DNA of 64,000 nucleotides from Prochlorococcus marinus (GCF_001180265.1 NZ_CVSW01000032.1:434001-498000); one strand, 5' to 3'; positions 23,136 to 31,217 are shown, counted from the stretch's first letter. Notes: generated by a model from the sequence alone, not told the origin. A program made the numbers and translations.

Positions 23136-23570
23136 GTGGGAAATTTCATAAATTCAACTACTCTTATACCTTTAATGCCTTTAGTAACCTCTTTATTTAT
23201 TTTTATTTTGTTGGTAAGTTTTAACAGAACTCTTAACAGATTAACAAAACCAGTTACGGCACTGGTTGCATTATCTTTGTTAAGTTCTGCTTTTATAAGT
23301 TCATTTGACTATTTTAAGAAAATAGAACAAGAATTAGTTTTATCTGAATTTCTCAAGTTTTTTAAAGAAAAAAATTTAGTTATACATCTCAATTTGGTAA
23401 ATGAAAAAATTATAATTTTTTTCTCATTAATAATGCTATTGATTATTGGAATATCTTTTTATAAATTGCCTAGAAAAAAAGGTTATGTCTCATTGATGAT
23501 TAGCCTTGGGTTAATATCTTCTTCGGTGATGCTCTCAATATTGCTAATAGATTTCTCAGCACTAATCTAA
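23136..23570 (+). CDS. Small multi-helix membrane protein resembling the NdhF N-terminal region
   Basis: A GTG-started 144-residue protein has three to four hydrophobic helices. The opening (TTLIPLMPLVTSLFIFILL) resembles the first helices of NDH-1 chain 5/NdhF or related antiporter subunits. The conserved proton-channel core of such subunits is absent because the protein ends after about 144 residues. It could be a stand-alone small subunit or an unrelated membrane protein. Its end overlaps the PTOX stop codon by 4 nt, in convergent orientation. Confidence 0.5.
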   Translation: MGNFINSTTLIPLMPLVTSLFIFILLVSFNRTLNRLTKPVTALVALSLLSSAFISSFDYFKKIEQELVLSEFLKFFKEKNLVIHLNLVNEKIIIFFSLIMLLIIGISFYKLPRKKGYVSLMISLGLISSSVMLSILLIDFSALI

Positions 23571-24076
23571 ACTACACTAATGATTGACAAAGCTTCGTTA
23601 AGTTCTTGGACATGATTTAATTCATCTTGAGCAATTTCTTTTATTTTTTGATCATTTGGATTATCTATTAAATATTTGGAATAAGTCTCAAATGCATGTT
23701 CTTCGATTTTTATGTTTACATCATAAGCATTAGCAGGAGAGAAGAAATAATAAAAAACCATGATCCAATAATAGACAAGCACAAGGTGTCTCGCAAAAAA
23801 TCTATCAACCCAGAACCTATCTCCTCCTCTTTTTTCCATTTCTTTAAGATGCTCAGTTTCGTTAATAGCTTGATAAAAATGTTCTTTCATTAAAAGCATT
23901 GTTTTTTCATTTTTAATTCCTAGGGATTCTTTAAAATGAAGAACTGAAAGAAATGCAAAATAAGGTGATCTAGCTATTACTTCTAAAACCCAAAATCTTT
24001 GTAAAGATCTACCAGAGTATATGAAGTCTAAGAAGTTAACAGTACTATTCAAAATCAAAGAATTTAATTTCTTCAT
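23567..24076 (-). CDS. ptox: Plastoquinol terminal oxidase (PTOX/alternative oxidase family)
   Basis: The 169-residue di-iron oxidase retains all six expected ligands: Glu50 (HFKES), Glu73 and His76 (NETEHLKEM), Glu125 (IEEHAFETY), and Glu152 and His155 (DELNH). The surrounding IARSPYF, GGDRFWVDRF and YYFFSPANAYDV segments match PTOX. It oxidises plastoquinol and reduces O2 to water, a safety valve when PSI is limiting, for example under iron stress or high light. It is shorter than plastid enzymes because the N- and C-terminal extensions are missing. Neighbours are unrelated small genes. Confidence 0.92.
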   Translation of the reverse strand: MKKLNSLILNSTVNFLDFIYSGRSLQRFWVLEVIARSPYFAFLSVLHFKESLGIKNEKTMLLMKEHFYQAINETEHLKEMEKRGGDRFWVDRFFARHLVLVYYWIMVFYYFFSPANAYDVNIKIEEHAFETYSKYLIDNPNDQKIKEIAQDELNHVQELNEALSIISVV

Positions 24077-24231
24077 AAATTTCGCTTTTCTTTAAGTATA
24101 ATTACTCAGCCTCTCGAGGACTAAAATATAACTAACTACTTAACTAAAAATTAATATTTATAGCCTATAAATTGTTATTTCCATTGAAATATTTTTTTTT
24201 CATGTATTAATTGGTTAGATAAAAATTTTAT

Positions 24232-24372
24232 ATGACAACCACCGAAAAAATTGCAAATGCTAAAAAGAGGATTGATGAATTAGAAAGACTTATAAAATAT
24301 TGGAATGATTCAGACCATAATGAGACAAAAATAGTAAATTTTAAAAGGAACATTGAAAATAAAGTTGCTTAG
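24232..24372 (+). CDS. 46-residue helical hypothetical protein
   Basis: The frame MTTTEKIANAKKRIDELERL continues as a charged helix and ends FKRNIENKVA. Heptad-like Ile/Leu spacing suggests a short coiled coil. The protein is soluble, and no family is recognised. The ATG lies about 150 nt upstream of another small gene. Confidence 0.55.
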   Translation: MTTTEKIANAKKRIDELERLIKYWNDSDHNETKIVNFKRNIENKVA

Positions 24373-24519
24373 ATTTTGATGATTAAGGCTGATTAACTTT
24401 TATCTACTTAAGGTGATTTAATATCTTTGATGTTTTGAATATTGTTTGATTTTTAAATAGAGCAATTAAACCTATTCTCAAAAACGGTAAGGAAGAAATA
24501 ATGTAAAAGAAAAATTAAT

Positions 24520-24633
24520 ATGAAAACCTTTTCAAAAAAATATTTAGTTCCGATTAAATTTATACCATGGGTGTTTTGGATATTTATCTCTTTTATGAGT
24601 ATATATTTGTGTAAGATAGCTTGGGTAAGTTAA
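24520..24633 (+). CDS. 37-residue single-helix membrane microprotein
   Basis: The frame MKTFSKKYLVPIKFIPWVFW continues to a second half IFISFMSIYLCKIAWVS. It has a basic N-terminus followed by one membrane helix (about 13-32), so a N-in orientation is expected. No family is recognised. It converges on the next reverse-strand gene. Confidence 0.45.
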   Translation: MKTFSKKYLVPIKFIPWVFWIFISFMSIYLCKIAWVS

Positions 24634-24646
24634 ATAATTAATAATT

Positions 24647-24955
24647 CTAGCTTCTCCTTAACCAATCAGGAGCACCGCCAAACCAATCAGATATATCATC
24701 TTCATTTGGGTTGAAATGATTTTCTTTATCTAGTCCATCTAACCCAAATGATTGTAAGAGGTTTTCAATCCCCCCATCATTTTTTGTACCGTTCCTTCTA
24801 AAGCTATTAGCTTTTTTCAGCCAAAGAGAAATTGTCGAATTATGGTGTGCAAATTTCTCAACATATATCCTTTCTTCTAATGTAATTGATTTATCTTGAG
24901 CAATTCTTTTAATTATTCCTTGGATCTTTAGTCTTTTTGCATTGCTAAGGAGCAT
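24647..24955 (-). CDS. Conserved hypothetical protein, 102 residues
   Basis: A soluble protein with a basic helical first half (LLSNAKRLKIQGIIKRIAQD, then LEERIYVEKFAHHN) and an acidic Trp-rich end (DDISDWFGGAPDWLRRS). The C-terminal SDWFGGAPDWL motif is distinctive and may be a protein-binding tail. I do not recognise the family. Good codon use and a clean ATG support a real gene. Confidence 0.65.
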   Translation of the reverse strand: MLLSNAKRLKIQGIIKRIAQDKSITLEERIYVEKFAHHNSTISLWLKKANSFRRNGTKNDGGIENLLQSFGLDGLDKENHFNPNEDDISDWFGGAPDWLRRS

Positions 24956-25262
24956 TTTTGATAAATTATTATTTTATTAATCTTTTTATAGAAAGGATTA
25001 TTAAATATATCTTGTCAATGTTAATTTCAACAAATTAACTATTTAAAAAGGTTTTTAAGCAAGAAAAGTCTTAAGACACTAAAAAAAGGGATCAATAAGT
25101 TACGTATGATACGTTAATTCATTTATTAAACTTATAATTCCTACAAATTAGATAAAAAAAATCAATCCATTTTTAAGAATATTTTGAAATTAAGATAAGT
25201 GGACGCAGTTGTTGCGCTATAGTAAATATGTACTAATATTAGTACAGATGTATTATTAAGAT
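24956..25262. other. Intergenic stretch with no gene seen
   Basis: About 300 AT-rich bases hold no convincing reading frame. The only structured element is the palindrome near its downstream end, annotated separately. It should contain the promoter of the following forward gene and that of the reverse 102-residue gene. Confidence 0.5.
25230..25245. promoter_or_regulatory. Perfect 16-bp palindrome, candidate operator
   Basis: GTACTAATATTAGTAC is an exact palindrome ending 17 nt before the ATG of the next gene. That position, over the likely promoter or ribosome entry site, suits a dimeric repressor. The GTACTA half-site also occurs, imperfectly arranged, in the inverted repeat at 22174-22210. 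It does not match the spacing of the cyanobacterial LexA consensus known to me. Confidence 0.5.
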
Positions 25263-25466
25263 ATGAAAGTAATTTCATCTTCTCCTTATGCCCCTTTTAA
25301 TTCAAAAGAGTGGAATTATCTAATAAGCAAAAATGCAAAGTTTGAAAATACTCCAATAAAGATTCAAAAAAAATTTTATAGAACTTTTTCTCTAAAAAAG
25401 ATTGAAAAAGATGAACTTTTGCAAGAGAATAATAAATTACATCAACAAATGCAACTTGTATTCTGA
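25263..25466 (+). CDS. Hypothetical protein, 67 residues
   Basis: A basic soluble protein, MKVISSSPYAPFNSKEWNYL, with a helical C-terminus rich in Lys, Glu and Gln (LLQENNKLHQQMQ), possibly a short coiled coil. No family is recognised. A perfect palindrome lies just upstream of its start, which suggests regulated expression. Confidence 0.55.
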   Translation: MKVISSSPYAPFNSKEWNYLISKNAKFENTPIKIQKKFYRTFSLKKIEKDELLQENNKLHQQMQLVF

Positions 25467-25559
25467 TAGAAAAATATTAACTAACAATCTTTTTATTGAA
25501 TTTTATTTTACGAGATCCATTTTTTTGTTAGATTAGTAGAAATACAAGAAGGATTTAAT

Positions 25560-25850
25560 TTGGCTGTTGATCGAGAACTTTTAAAAGAAGTTACACAAGA
25601 ACTTTGGAATACCGTAAAAAAACTAAGGCCTGAGATAGATCGGCAAACTCGACTTCAATTAGTTTTAAAGGCCTTATTAACTATTGGAGATTTGCCAGAT
25701 CAAATGCAAGCTGCCATGGTAGTAGGCGTTTGCGCAGAAATGGATAAGAGTGATATTGATAATGTTGAAACTAATTCACAAACTAAAGATTCAAGCGGAA
25801 TTGATACTTCTACAGGCAGAAAAGTAGTACGAAGAAGTTCAGCTAAATAA
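25560..25850 (+). CDS. Conserved hypothetical protein, 96 residues, TTG start
   Basis: A helical acidic domain (DRELLKEVTQELWNTVKKLR, then LQLVLKALLTIGDLPDQMQ) is followed by a Ser/Thr-rich, probably disordered tail ending KVVRRSSAK. The TTG start is supported by an AAGAAGGA ribosome-binding sequence 7-10 nt upstream and by no better ATG. The pattern looks picocyanobacterial and I cannot assign a function. Confidence 0.65.
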   Translation: MAVDRELLKEVTQELWNTVKKLRPEIDRQTRLQLVLKALLTIGDLPDQMQAAMVVGVCAEMDKSDIDNVETNSQTKDSSGIDTSTGRKVVRRSSAK

Positions 25851-25861
25851 ACCTGAAACGA

Positions 25862-26065
25862 TCATCCTTTAATTTTCTTTGATTCGTTTTTATTAAGTCT
25901 ATTGAATAGGTAGTACGAAATTACAAGTAACAGGGGAACGAATATTGAATGTAAAGTCATCATTAATTCTGTTTGGCCCATTCCTATAAGATTTGACTCG
26001 CTTGGGAGTTGTTCTGACCAAGTACCAACTAAATGCCATGCTTGAGGAATTGATAAGAAAAACAT
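25862..26065 (-). CDS. Small membrane protein, 67 residues
   Basis: The frame has a polar first half (SIPQAWHLVGTWSEQLPSES) and one strong membrane helix near the C-terminus (MTLHSIFVPLLLVISYYLF), ending in a Lys-rich cytoplasmic tail. No family is recognised. It converges with the preceding forward gene with an 11-nt gap. Confidence 0.55.
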   Translation of the reverse strand: MFFLSIPQAWHLVGTWSEQLPSESNLIGMGQTELMMTLHSIFVPLLLVISYYLFNRLNKNESKKIKG

Positions 26066-26181
26066 ATAAGAGCTATAAGTTAAGTTTATGTTCAGGTAAA
26101 GATTATCATTATTGAACGTTTTTGCTTTCTTTATTCTTATTTCTTAACTAAGTATTTGTAGAGTTATAAAAAGAACTTGAT

Positions 26182-27711
26182 TCATAAATTTATTTTCTTA
26201 AGAAGAGTTTTAAATTCTTTTTTACCAATAATTTTTTCAGCTGCGTAAGCACCACTTGCTGAAACAGCAGGAATTCCAATACCTGGAAATGTACTTGCAC
26301 CGCAAGTAAATAAATTTTTTACTGGAGTTTTGCAGCCTGGGAAAAGACCTTTTGCCGCAGATATTGCAGGTCCATAACTACCACAATGGGTATTGGTGAA
26401 ATTTTTATGAGTGATTGGGGTTCCTAGCATCTTTAAATCAATCCTTTCATCTATGTCAGGGATGAATTTTCGCAATGCATTAAGGAATATCGAACATCTT
26501 TCTTCTTTCAAATTTTTATATGATAATCCCTTCGGATTTAGGTTTTCCCAAATTTCCCAAGGTTCATTTGCGGGAGTATATCCATGAAGAACATGTTTTC
26601 CTTTGGGGGCCATATTTTGATCTAAAACAGATGGGATTGAAAATACAGCTATATTTCTTTCTGATGTTATACCTTTTCCCCACTCATCAACATGTATCGC
26701 ATGTATTGGCAAATCTTCAAGGCCATCAGCATCAAAACCTAAATGTATATGAAGGAATGAATCACATATATCTGGATTCAATGCTTTTGGTTTCCATTTT
26801 TTGGAAATTTCATTTGGAACTAACTTTTTTAAATTCCAGACATCAGTATTCGTGACAACAGATTCACAGCTATACCTTAAACCATTATTAAGAGTTATAC
26901 CTGTAGCTAGATTTTTATTGAAGTTAATTGTCTTAACTCTCGATGAGAGAATTAATTCTCCTCCATTTTTTTTAAATCCATTAATTAAGGCTTTTACAAT
27001 AGATTCACTACCTCCTTTAGGGTATTCAAGATATGAATTTGGTTCAAACCATTCGTTAAATAAAGTAGCCATCGCAGCTGTATTTGTATCATGCATTGAC
27101 ATACCACTTATCAAAAAACTCAATAAATCAACCCAATTTCTGAGAAAAGGATCCTCTAGATGATTATTTACTAAATTCCCAAAGCCCTTATTAATTTTTG
27201 GTATTTGCTTGATGTTAGGTAAAAATTTTGAGGTTAAATTTATTAGATCTAAGAAATTTATTGATTCGGGAGAAAATGAGAGTAAAGGTATTTCATTTAT
27301 TAGTTTGCTAAGAGGTTTTATTCCGGAAATAAATGATTCCCATTCTTTAACAGATTTCTCACCTCGTAAAGTTTTAATTGTTTGTTTAAAAGGTTCTTCT
27401 CCCACATCAAGATTGAAATTGCCTTCTGGGACAATTACTTGCCAACCTTTGTATTGAAATAGTTCAACTTCTTCATCAAGTAATTTAAGAATTTGCCCTA
27501 AGGGATTAGTTGTCGGCCATTTACCTATTCCACTCCATAATGAAGGACCTGATTCGAAAGTGTAACCTTTTCTTTTGAAACTGTGAGCAACACCTCCAGG
27601 TTTGGTATGTGCTTCACATATAAGTACCTTTTTACCAGCTAAAGAGAGGATAGAACCACAACATAATCCACCTATACCACTACCGATTATTACAACATCA
27701 TACTTATCCAT
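26182..27711 (-). CDS. FAD-dependent oxidoreductase of the CRTISO/phytoene-desaturase family
   Basis: The 509-residue flavoprotein has an N-terminal dinucleotide motif, VVIIGSGIGGLCCGS (about 6-20), and the PGGVAHSFKRKGYTFESG segment characteristic of carotenoid desaturases, isomerases and related enzymes. The C-terminal FAD-contact region (TCGASTFPGIGIPAVSASG) is intact. Family members act on carotenes, retinoids or other polyenes. Because WSGIGKWPTTNPLGQ replaces the usual CrtH segment, I do not assign CrtH and prefer a paralogue of unknown substrate. It is monocistronic. Confidence 0.82.
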   Translation of the reverse strand: MDKYDVVIIGSGIGGLCCGSILSLAGKKVLICEAHTKPGGVAHSFKRKGYTFESGPSLWSGIGKWPTTNPLGQILKLLDEEVELFQYKGWQVIVPEGNFNLDVGEEPFKQTIKTLRGEKSVKEWESFISGIKPLSKLINEIPLLSFSPESINFLDLINLTSKFLPNIKQIPKINKGFGNLVNNHLEDPFLRNWVDLLSFLISGMSMHDTNTAAMATLFNEWFEPNSYLEYPKGGSESIVKALINGFKKNGGELILSSRVKTINFNKNLATGITLNNGLRYSCESVVTNTDVWNLKKLVPNEISKKWKPKALNPDICDSFLHIHLGFDADGLEDLPIHAIHVDEWGKGITSERNIAVFSIPSVLDQNMAPKGKHVLHGYTPANEPWEIWENLNPKGLSYKNLKEERCSIFLNALRKFIPDIDERIDLKMLGTPITHKNFTNTHCGSYGPAISAAKGLFPGCKTPVKNLFTCGASTFPGIGIPAVSASGAYAAEKIIGKKEFKTLLKKINL

Positions 27712-27750
27712 TAAATATTTACTTTACTCTTCAAGTAAAACTAATTCGTT

Positions 27751-27861
27751 TTAGACAAATGTATTAGTTGAAGTTGTAATACTTAGCACAACAGCAAGGA
27801 AGAATATGTAAGGAACTGCTTTAAGAGGTATGTAGCCTTGACTTTTAGAAATAAAATCCAT
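27751..27861 (-). CDS. 36-residue single-helix membrane microprotein
   Basis: The most likely product starts at an internal ATG and reads MDFISKSQGYIPLKAVPYIF followed by FLAVVLSITTSTNTFV. It has one helix (about 17-30). An upstream in-frame extension to 27987 is Lys/Phe-rich and lacks protein-like character, so I chose the shorter form. No family is recognised. Confidence 0.5.
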   Translation of the reverse strand: MDFISKSQGYIPLKAVPYIFFLAVVLSITTSTNTFV

Positions 27862-28010
27862 TAATTTAGTTACTTTATGTAAATATAATAACGAGACATT
27901 GTTCCTTATGTGTGCCAAAAAAATATTTTTTTGGAAATATATTGAAACAAAGAAATCTTTTTGCGTAGATTTTTTAACTAAGAACATTTTTTGTGAAGTT
28001 ATCTTAGTAT

Positions 28011-28520
28011 TTGATTCTTAGGTTAAAATCTATTATGAAAAACTTTCCTGATATTAATGAGATAAAGCTATTAGAAAAAAATTCTCAAAAAAATGGTAGC
28101 GGAATCGTACATGAGGAATTGTTAGGAATATGGAAGTTTAAGTATGTATGGGGAAAGGAGTCAGATGAAATCAAAAATATACCCAGTTCGATCCTCCAAG
28201 TATTGTCGGCAAGACTCGAATTAAAAAGTAAAAATAAAGAGGATCAAATAAATTATGAAATAAAAAATTCAATTAATTTTGGATTATTAAATATTACTTT
28301 TATTGGCAGGGCAGAATTAAAAGGGCTTAGACCTTTATTGGCTTTCTATTTTGAAGAATTGAAAATTAGTATTAGTAGTCTTCCAATATTTAATAAGGAA
28401 CTAAAAAAACCAGAAGATAAAAAAATGCCTTTTTTCTCACTTGTAGGAATTAGTACTAAAGATAATTGGTTATGTGCTCGAGGCAGGGGCGGAGGGCTCG
28501 CAATATGGGTAAAGTCTTAA
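28011..28520 (+). CDS. Conserved hypothetical, possible fibrillin/PAP-like protein
   Basis: The 169-residue protein probably starts at Met9 (28035, MKNFPDINEIKLLEKN). The layout (ELLGIWKFKYVWGK, then FGLLNITFIGRAEL, RPLLAFYFEELKIS and a C-terminal WLCARGRGGGLAIWVKS) is a beta-rich lipocalin-like pattern similar to plastid lipid-associated fibrillins. The similarity is from pattern recognition only. Fibrillin-like proteins act near thylakoid lipids and plastoquinone. It converges with the Nif11 gene with one base between stop codons. Confidence 0.55.
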   Translation: MILRLKSIMKNFPDINEIKLLEKNSQKNGSGIVHEELLGIWKFKYVWGKESDEIKNIPSSILQVLSARLELKSKNKEDQINYEIKNSINFGLLNITFIGRAELKGLRPLLAFYFEELKISISSLPIFNKELKKPEDKKMPFFSLVGISTKDNWLCARGRGGGLAIWVKS

Positions 28521-28521
28521 T

Positions 28522-28737
28522 TTAGTGGTATTCTCCTGGATGATCTACCTTTCTTACGGTAACTTTATCAACTTTTTGTCCATTAAATCTTAAGAGATCA
28601 TCTCCTGAAAAGTCATAACCTAAGCGTTGACCTATCAGGGCTACATCATCTGCTGTAGAGGATGTAGTAACCTGCTTTTTTAAGTCTTCATCGGATTGCA
28701 TCTTAATTAAAAATTTTCTTATTTCAGAAAAACTCAT
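28522..28737 (-). CDS. Nif11-like domain protein, 71 residues
   Basis: The N-terminal part, MSFSEIRKFLIKMQSDEDLK, then TTSSTADDVALIGQRLGYDF, fits the Nif11 domain used as the leader of many cyanobacterial ribosomal peptides. After it comes a polar tail ending KVDHPGEYH, with no Gly-Gly cleavage site and no cysteines. So this is likely a stand-alone Nif11 protein rather than a lanthipeptide precursor. No modifying enzyme lies nearby. Confidence 0.75.
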   Translation of the reverse strand: MSFSEIRKFLIKMQSDEDLKKQVTTSSTADDVALIGQRLGYDFSGDDLLRFNGQKVDKVTVRKVDHPGEYH

Positions 28738-28828
28738 TACTAGAATTTGATTATTTGTTGTTAAAAAAATTTATAAAATCTTTTTCTTAGTTAGAACAAG
28801 ATAAATAGATAATTATTATACTATTTTT

Positions 28829-29146
28829 ATGACTTACTTATTATTGTATATAGTTGGCGTAATTTTAATATGGTGGACATATCGTGTTGGTTGGCTTGAG
28901 GCGCTCAAAACAGTAGTTAAGGTTATTGTTCCCTCAGCGCTTATTATTTTATTTAACATTAAAGCCGGAAGATTACTTTTTAAAAGCCCTTTAGTCGGTT
29001 TTTTAAGCGCTTTACCTACTTCTATTTTTATTTTTAGAGGTTCATTACCTTTAGTTAGTTATATAAATAACTGGATTGAAAATAAAATAAATAAAATTGA
29101 TGATTCGGAAGTTATAGATACCGATTCCGTGACTTTAGATGATTAA
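28829..29146 (+). CDS. Membrane protein, 105 residues
   Basis: Three hydrophobic segments (about 3-17, 27-45 and 53-72), including YLLLYIVGVILIWWTYRVGW, precede an acidic C-terminal tail (IDDSEVIDTDSVTLDD). No family is recognised. It converges on the reverse-strand gene that follows with a 6-nt gap. Confidence 0.6.
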   Translation: MTYLLLYIVGVILIWWTYRVGWLEALKTVVKVIVPSALIILFNIKAGRLLFKSPLVGFLSALPTSIFIFRGSLPLVSYINNWIENKINKIDDSEVIDTDSVTLDD

Positions 29147-29152
29147 TTTATT

Positions 29153-29545
29153 TCAATCAAATCCAAGAAATAATTCTTTGTGTACAACAAGAACATCAAA
29201 TAAAGTTGTTCCATGAATAGGACTTAATGGGATTTTGTCTATATTCAATGCTTCTGCGCAAATTAAATGAGCATCCCATTTTGTATCGTGATCACTTATT
29301 TCAATTGACCACTCAATTACTTTTTTGAAATGTTCTGGCATCTCCGAACCAATTTTTCTGCAAATTTGACATAGAACTGACAAAAGAGGAGGTTTTGATG
29401 ACCTTTTTAAATCTTTAACAAGACTAGGTTGTGTAAAAACACTTGTATATCGAATGTAGTCTATCAATTCATATTCTTCTTTAGTAAGAGCTGCTTTATC
29501 TAATGCTCTTTCAAATTCGTCTATGGGGGTTATGGGCCTATCCAA
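29153..29545 (-). CDS. Conserved hypothetical protein, 130 residues
   Basis: A soluble helical protein with TKEEYELIDYIRYTSVF, then PPLLSVLCQICRKIGSEMPE and WDAHLICAEALNIDKIPL. Two cysteines at CQIC could bind metal but are not part of a clear finger. It lies 4 nt downstream of tatA on the same strand, so they may be co-transcribed. I do not recognise the family. Confidence 0.65.
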   Translation of the reverse strand: MDRPITPIDEFERALDKAALTKEEYELIDYIRYTSVFTQPSLVKDLKRSSKPPLLSVLCQICRKIGSEMPEHFKKVIEWSIEISDHDTKWDAHLICAEALNIDKIPLSPIHGTTLFDVLVVHKELFLGFD

Positions 29546-29549
29546 GATA

Positions 29550-29816
29550 TTAGTTGTTGCTGTTTTCTGAATCTATTTTTTCTTGATTAATTTCATTGGT
29601 TTGATTGCTTTCTAAAGATTTAGGAGATTCATCTTTATCTTCTTCGTTTATAACTTGATCGATTTCATTTTGGAATTCATTCGACGCTTTTTTAAGACTT
29701 TTCAAAGTTTTACCAAGCTGTTTTCCTAATTCTGGAAGCTTTTTGGGACCAAAAATTAAAAGAGCTAAGATAAGTATTACAGTAACTTCAGGCAAACCTA
29801 CACCAAAAATATTCAT
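29550..29816 (-). CDS. tatA: Sec-independent protein translocase TatA
   Basis: The 88-residue protein has the TatA layout: a short N-terminal helix (VGLPEVTVILILALLIFG), the FGPKKLPELGKQLGKTLK hinge and amphipathic helix, and an acidic Asn/Glu-rich tail. It forms the pore of the twin-arginine pathway for folded proteins across the thylakoid or plasma membrane. The Glu in GLPEV is the expected polar residue. tatC is not in the window. Confidence 0.93.
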   Translation of the reverse strand: MNIFGVGLPEVTVILILALLIFGPKKLPELGKQLGKTLKSLKKASNEFQNEIDQVINEEDKDESPKSLESNQTNEINQEKIDSENSNN

Positions 29817-29906
29817 AGCTGATAACTATTTAACTAATTAGAAAATCTATTATTAAATATAGTCAAATCATATGAAAATTTCATTCTTGGAAAAGCTTTA
29901 TTAATA

Positions 29907-30044
29907 TTAAAAAATTTTGTTAAATATTATTGTTATTAATACTCCTTTAAAGAAAACTAACCAAAGTAATTGATAATCACTCAATTTGAATTTTTTTTGG
30001 TACCAATTTATAAAAGTTTTATGTTTATCTATTATTTTTCTCAT
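29907..30044 (-). CDS. 45-residue hypothetical with a membrane helix
   Basis: The frame starts MRKIIDKHKTFINWYQKKFK and continues LSDYQLLWLVFFKGVLITII. A basic helix with WYQ precedes a single C-terminal membrane helix. Its WYQKKFxLSDYQLLW pattern looks like a conserved picocyanobacterial microprotein family, but I cannot name it. The rest of the 29817-30222 interval is AT-rich with no gene seen. Confidence 0.6.
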   Translation of the reverse strand: MRKIIDKHKTFINWYQKKFKLSDYQLLWLVFFKGVLITIIFNKIF

Positions 30045-30222
30045 TTTCACCGAGATTATTTATTAATATCACTTATTTTATCCTAATTTCTTTTATTATT
30101 ATTTTTTAGAAATCATAGATTCAACTTAATTTAGAGTATTCTATTAAATTTTTATCTTTTTCTAAATTAATTTTTTTCTAAATTATTGAAACTATTAGCT
30201 ATATATCTACTATCTTAAAAAA

Positions 30223-30456
30223 ATGAAGTACTTATTTGTTGTTTTTTATCTATTTTTTCTAATTTATCCAGCTGAAGCCGTTACCACAAAAATGTTTAAA
30301 GTTTTGGATACATGTGCAAGATATCGACTAGGTGAGATTAATGCTAATGAGGCTATAGAAAAACTAAAATTAAAGAATTCTTCCACTAGTCAGCTAAAGG
30401 ACCTAGTAAAAAAATATTGCTCAGTATTTACTCCAAATGAAAAAATTGAATTTTAA
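30223..30456 (+). CDS. Secreted small protein with two cysteines
   Basis: A 77-residue precursor has a signal peptide (MKYLFVVFYLFFLIYPAEA, cleavage likely after AEA) and a mature domain of about 58 residues. C30 and C67 may form a disulfide in the periplasm or lumen. The mature part is a helical charged domain (YRLGEINANEAIEKLKLK). No family is recognised. Confidence 0.65.
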   Translation: MKYLFVVFYLFFLIYPAEAVTTKMFKVLDTCARYRLGEINANEAIEKLKLKNSSTSQLKDLVKKYCSVFTPNEKIEF

Positions 30457-30472
30457 TCTTAGAAATACAAAT

Positions 30473-30607
30473 TTAATTATTCTTTTTTGAATAATCTTTA
30501 CCTTTCTTTCGTATTTCTTCAACTTTTTTAAAAGTAGTTATTTTTAAGTTAAAAATAACTCCCAAAAAAAGAATAAGAAATAAAAAAATATAAATTATTA
30601 ATTCCAT
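30473..30607 (-). CDS. 44-residue membrane-anchored microprotein
   Basis: The frame starts MELIIYIFLFLILFLGVIFN and continues as a basic charged tail (KKVEEIRKKGKDYSKKNN). It has one N-terminal helix and a cytoplasmic Lys-rich region, a common picocyanobacterial microprotein form. No family is recognised. Confidence 0.5.
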   Translation of the reverse strand: MELIIYIFLFLILFLGVIFNLKITTFKKVEEIRKKGKDYSKKNN

Positions 30608-30767
30608 ATTATTGAATTAATATATTCACCTCTATTTAACACTAGTTTATTTCAATAATTTTTTAGTATCTTTTAAAACAAAAAAACTGACTTTAATATC
30701 AGTAATTTACTTTAAGGTCACAAAAAAAACATATTAACCACTAATATGGAACTTTATAAGAATCACT

Positions 30768-31217
30768 GTGCAGATTGGAGATAAAATTCCAGAATTTTCT
30801 TTACTGGATCAAAATGGAGTTAAAAGATCAAATAAGGGATTAAAAAACCCCCTTGTTTTGTTTTTTTATCCAAAAGATGATACGCCGGGTTGCACTATAG
30901 AAGTTTGCGGATTTAGAGATAAATATGACTTATTTAAAGTATTAGGTGCACAAGTTTGGGGAGTAAGTAATGGAAGTACCTCAAGTCATTTGGCATTTGC
31001 AAATAAAAATAAATTACAATATCCATTACTTTGTGATACGAATGACGCTCTTAGGAAAACTTTTAAAGTTCCTAAAGTATTGGGTTTTATGGATGGTAGG
31101 GTAACTTACGTTATCGATCGCAAAGGGACGGTTAGGCATATTTTTAGAGATTTATTGAATGGTCCTGAACACATTAAAGAAGCTATCAGGGTAGTAAAGG
31201 AAATTCAAAATCAATAA
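30768..31217 (+). CDS. bcp: Peroxiredoxin, BCP/PrxQ family
   Basis: The 149-residue thioredoxin-fold enzyme has the peroxidatic motif DDTPGCTIEVCGFRD (peroxidatic Cys42 with the resolving Cys five residues later at 47), the PrxQ layout. It reduces hydrogen peroxide and lipid hydroperoxides using thioredoxin and is likely cytoplasmic. A GTG start (MQIGDKIPEFSLLDQNG) fits the usual family N-terminus. It stands alone. Confidence 0.94.
   Translation: MQIGDKIPEFSLLDQNGVKRSNKGLKNPLVLFFYPKDDTPGCTIEVCGFRDKYDLFKVLGAQVWGVSNGSTSSHLAFANKNKLQYPLLCDTNDALRKTFKVPKVLGFMDGRVTYVIDRKGTVRHIFRDLLNGPEHIKEAIRVVKEIQNQ

Noticed and set aside
25230-25245. LexA box
   Set aside because: The palindrome has an 8-nt gap between GTAC halves, unlike the shorter spacing of the cyanobacterial LexA consensus.
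28522-28737. Prochlorosin-like lanthipeptide precursor
   Set aside because: No double-glycine cleavage site, no Cys-bearing core and no LanM enzyme in the window.
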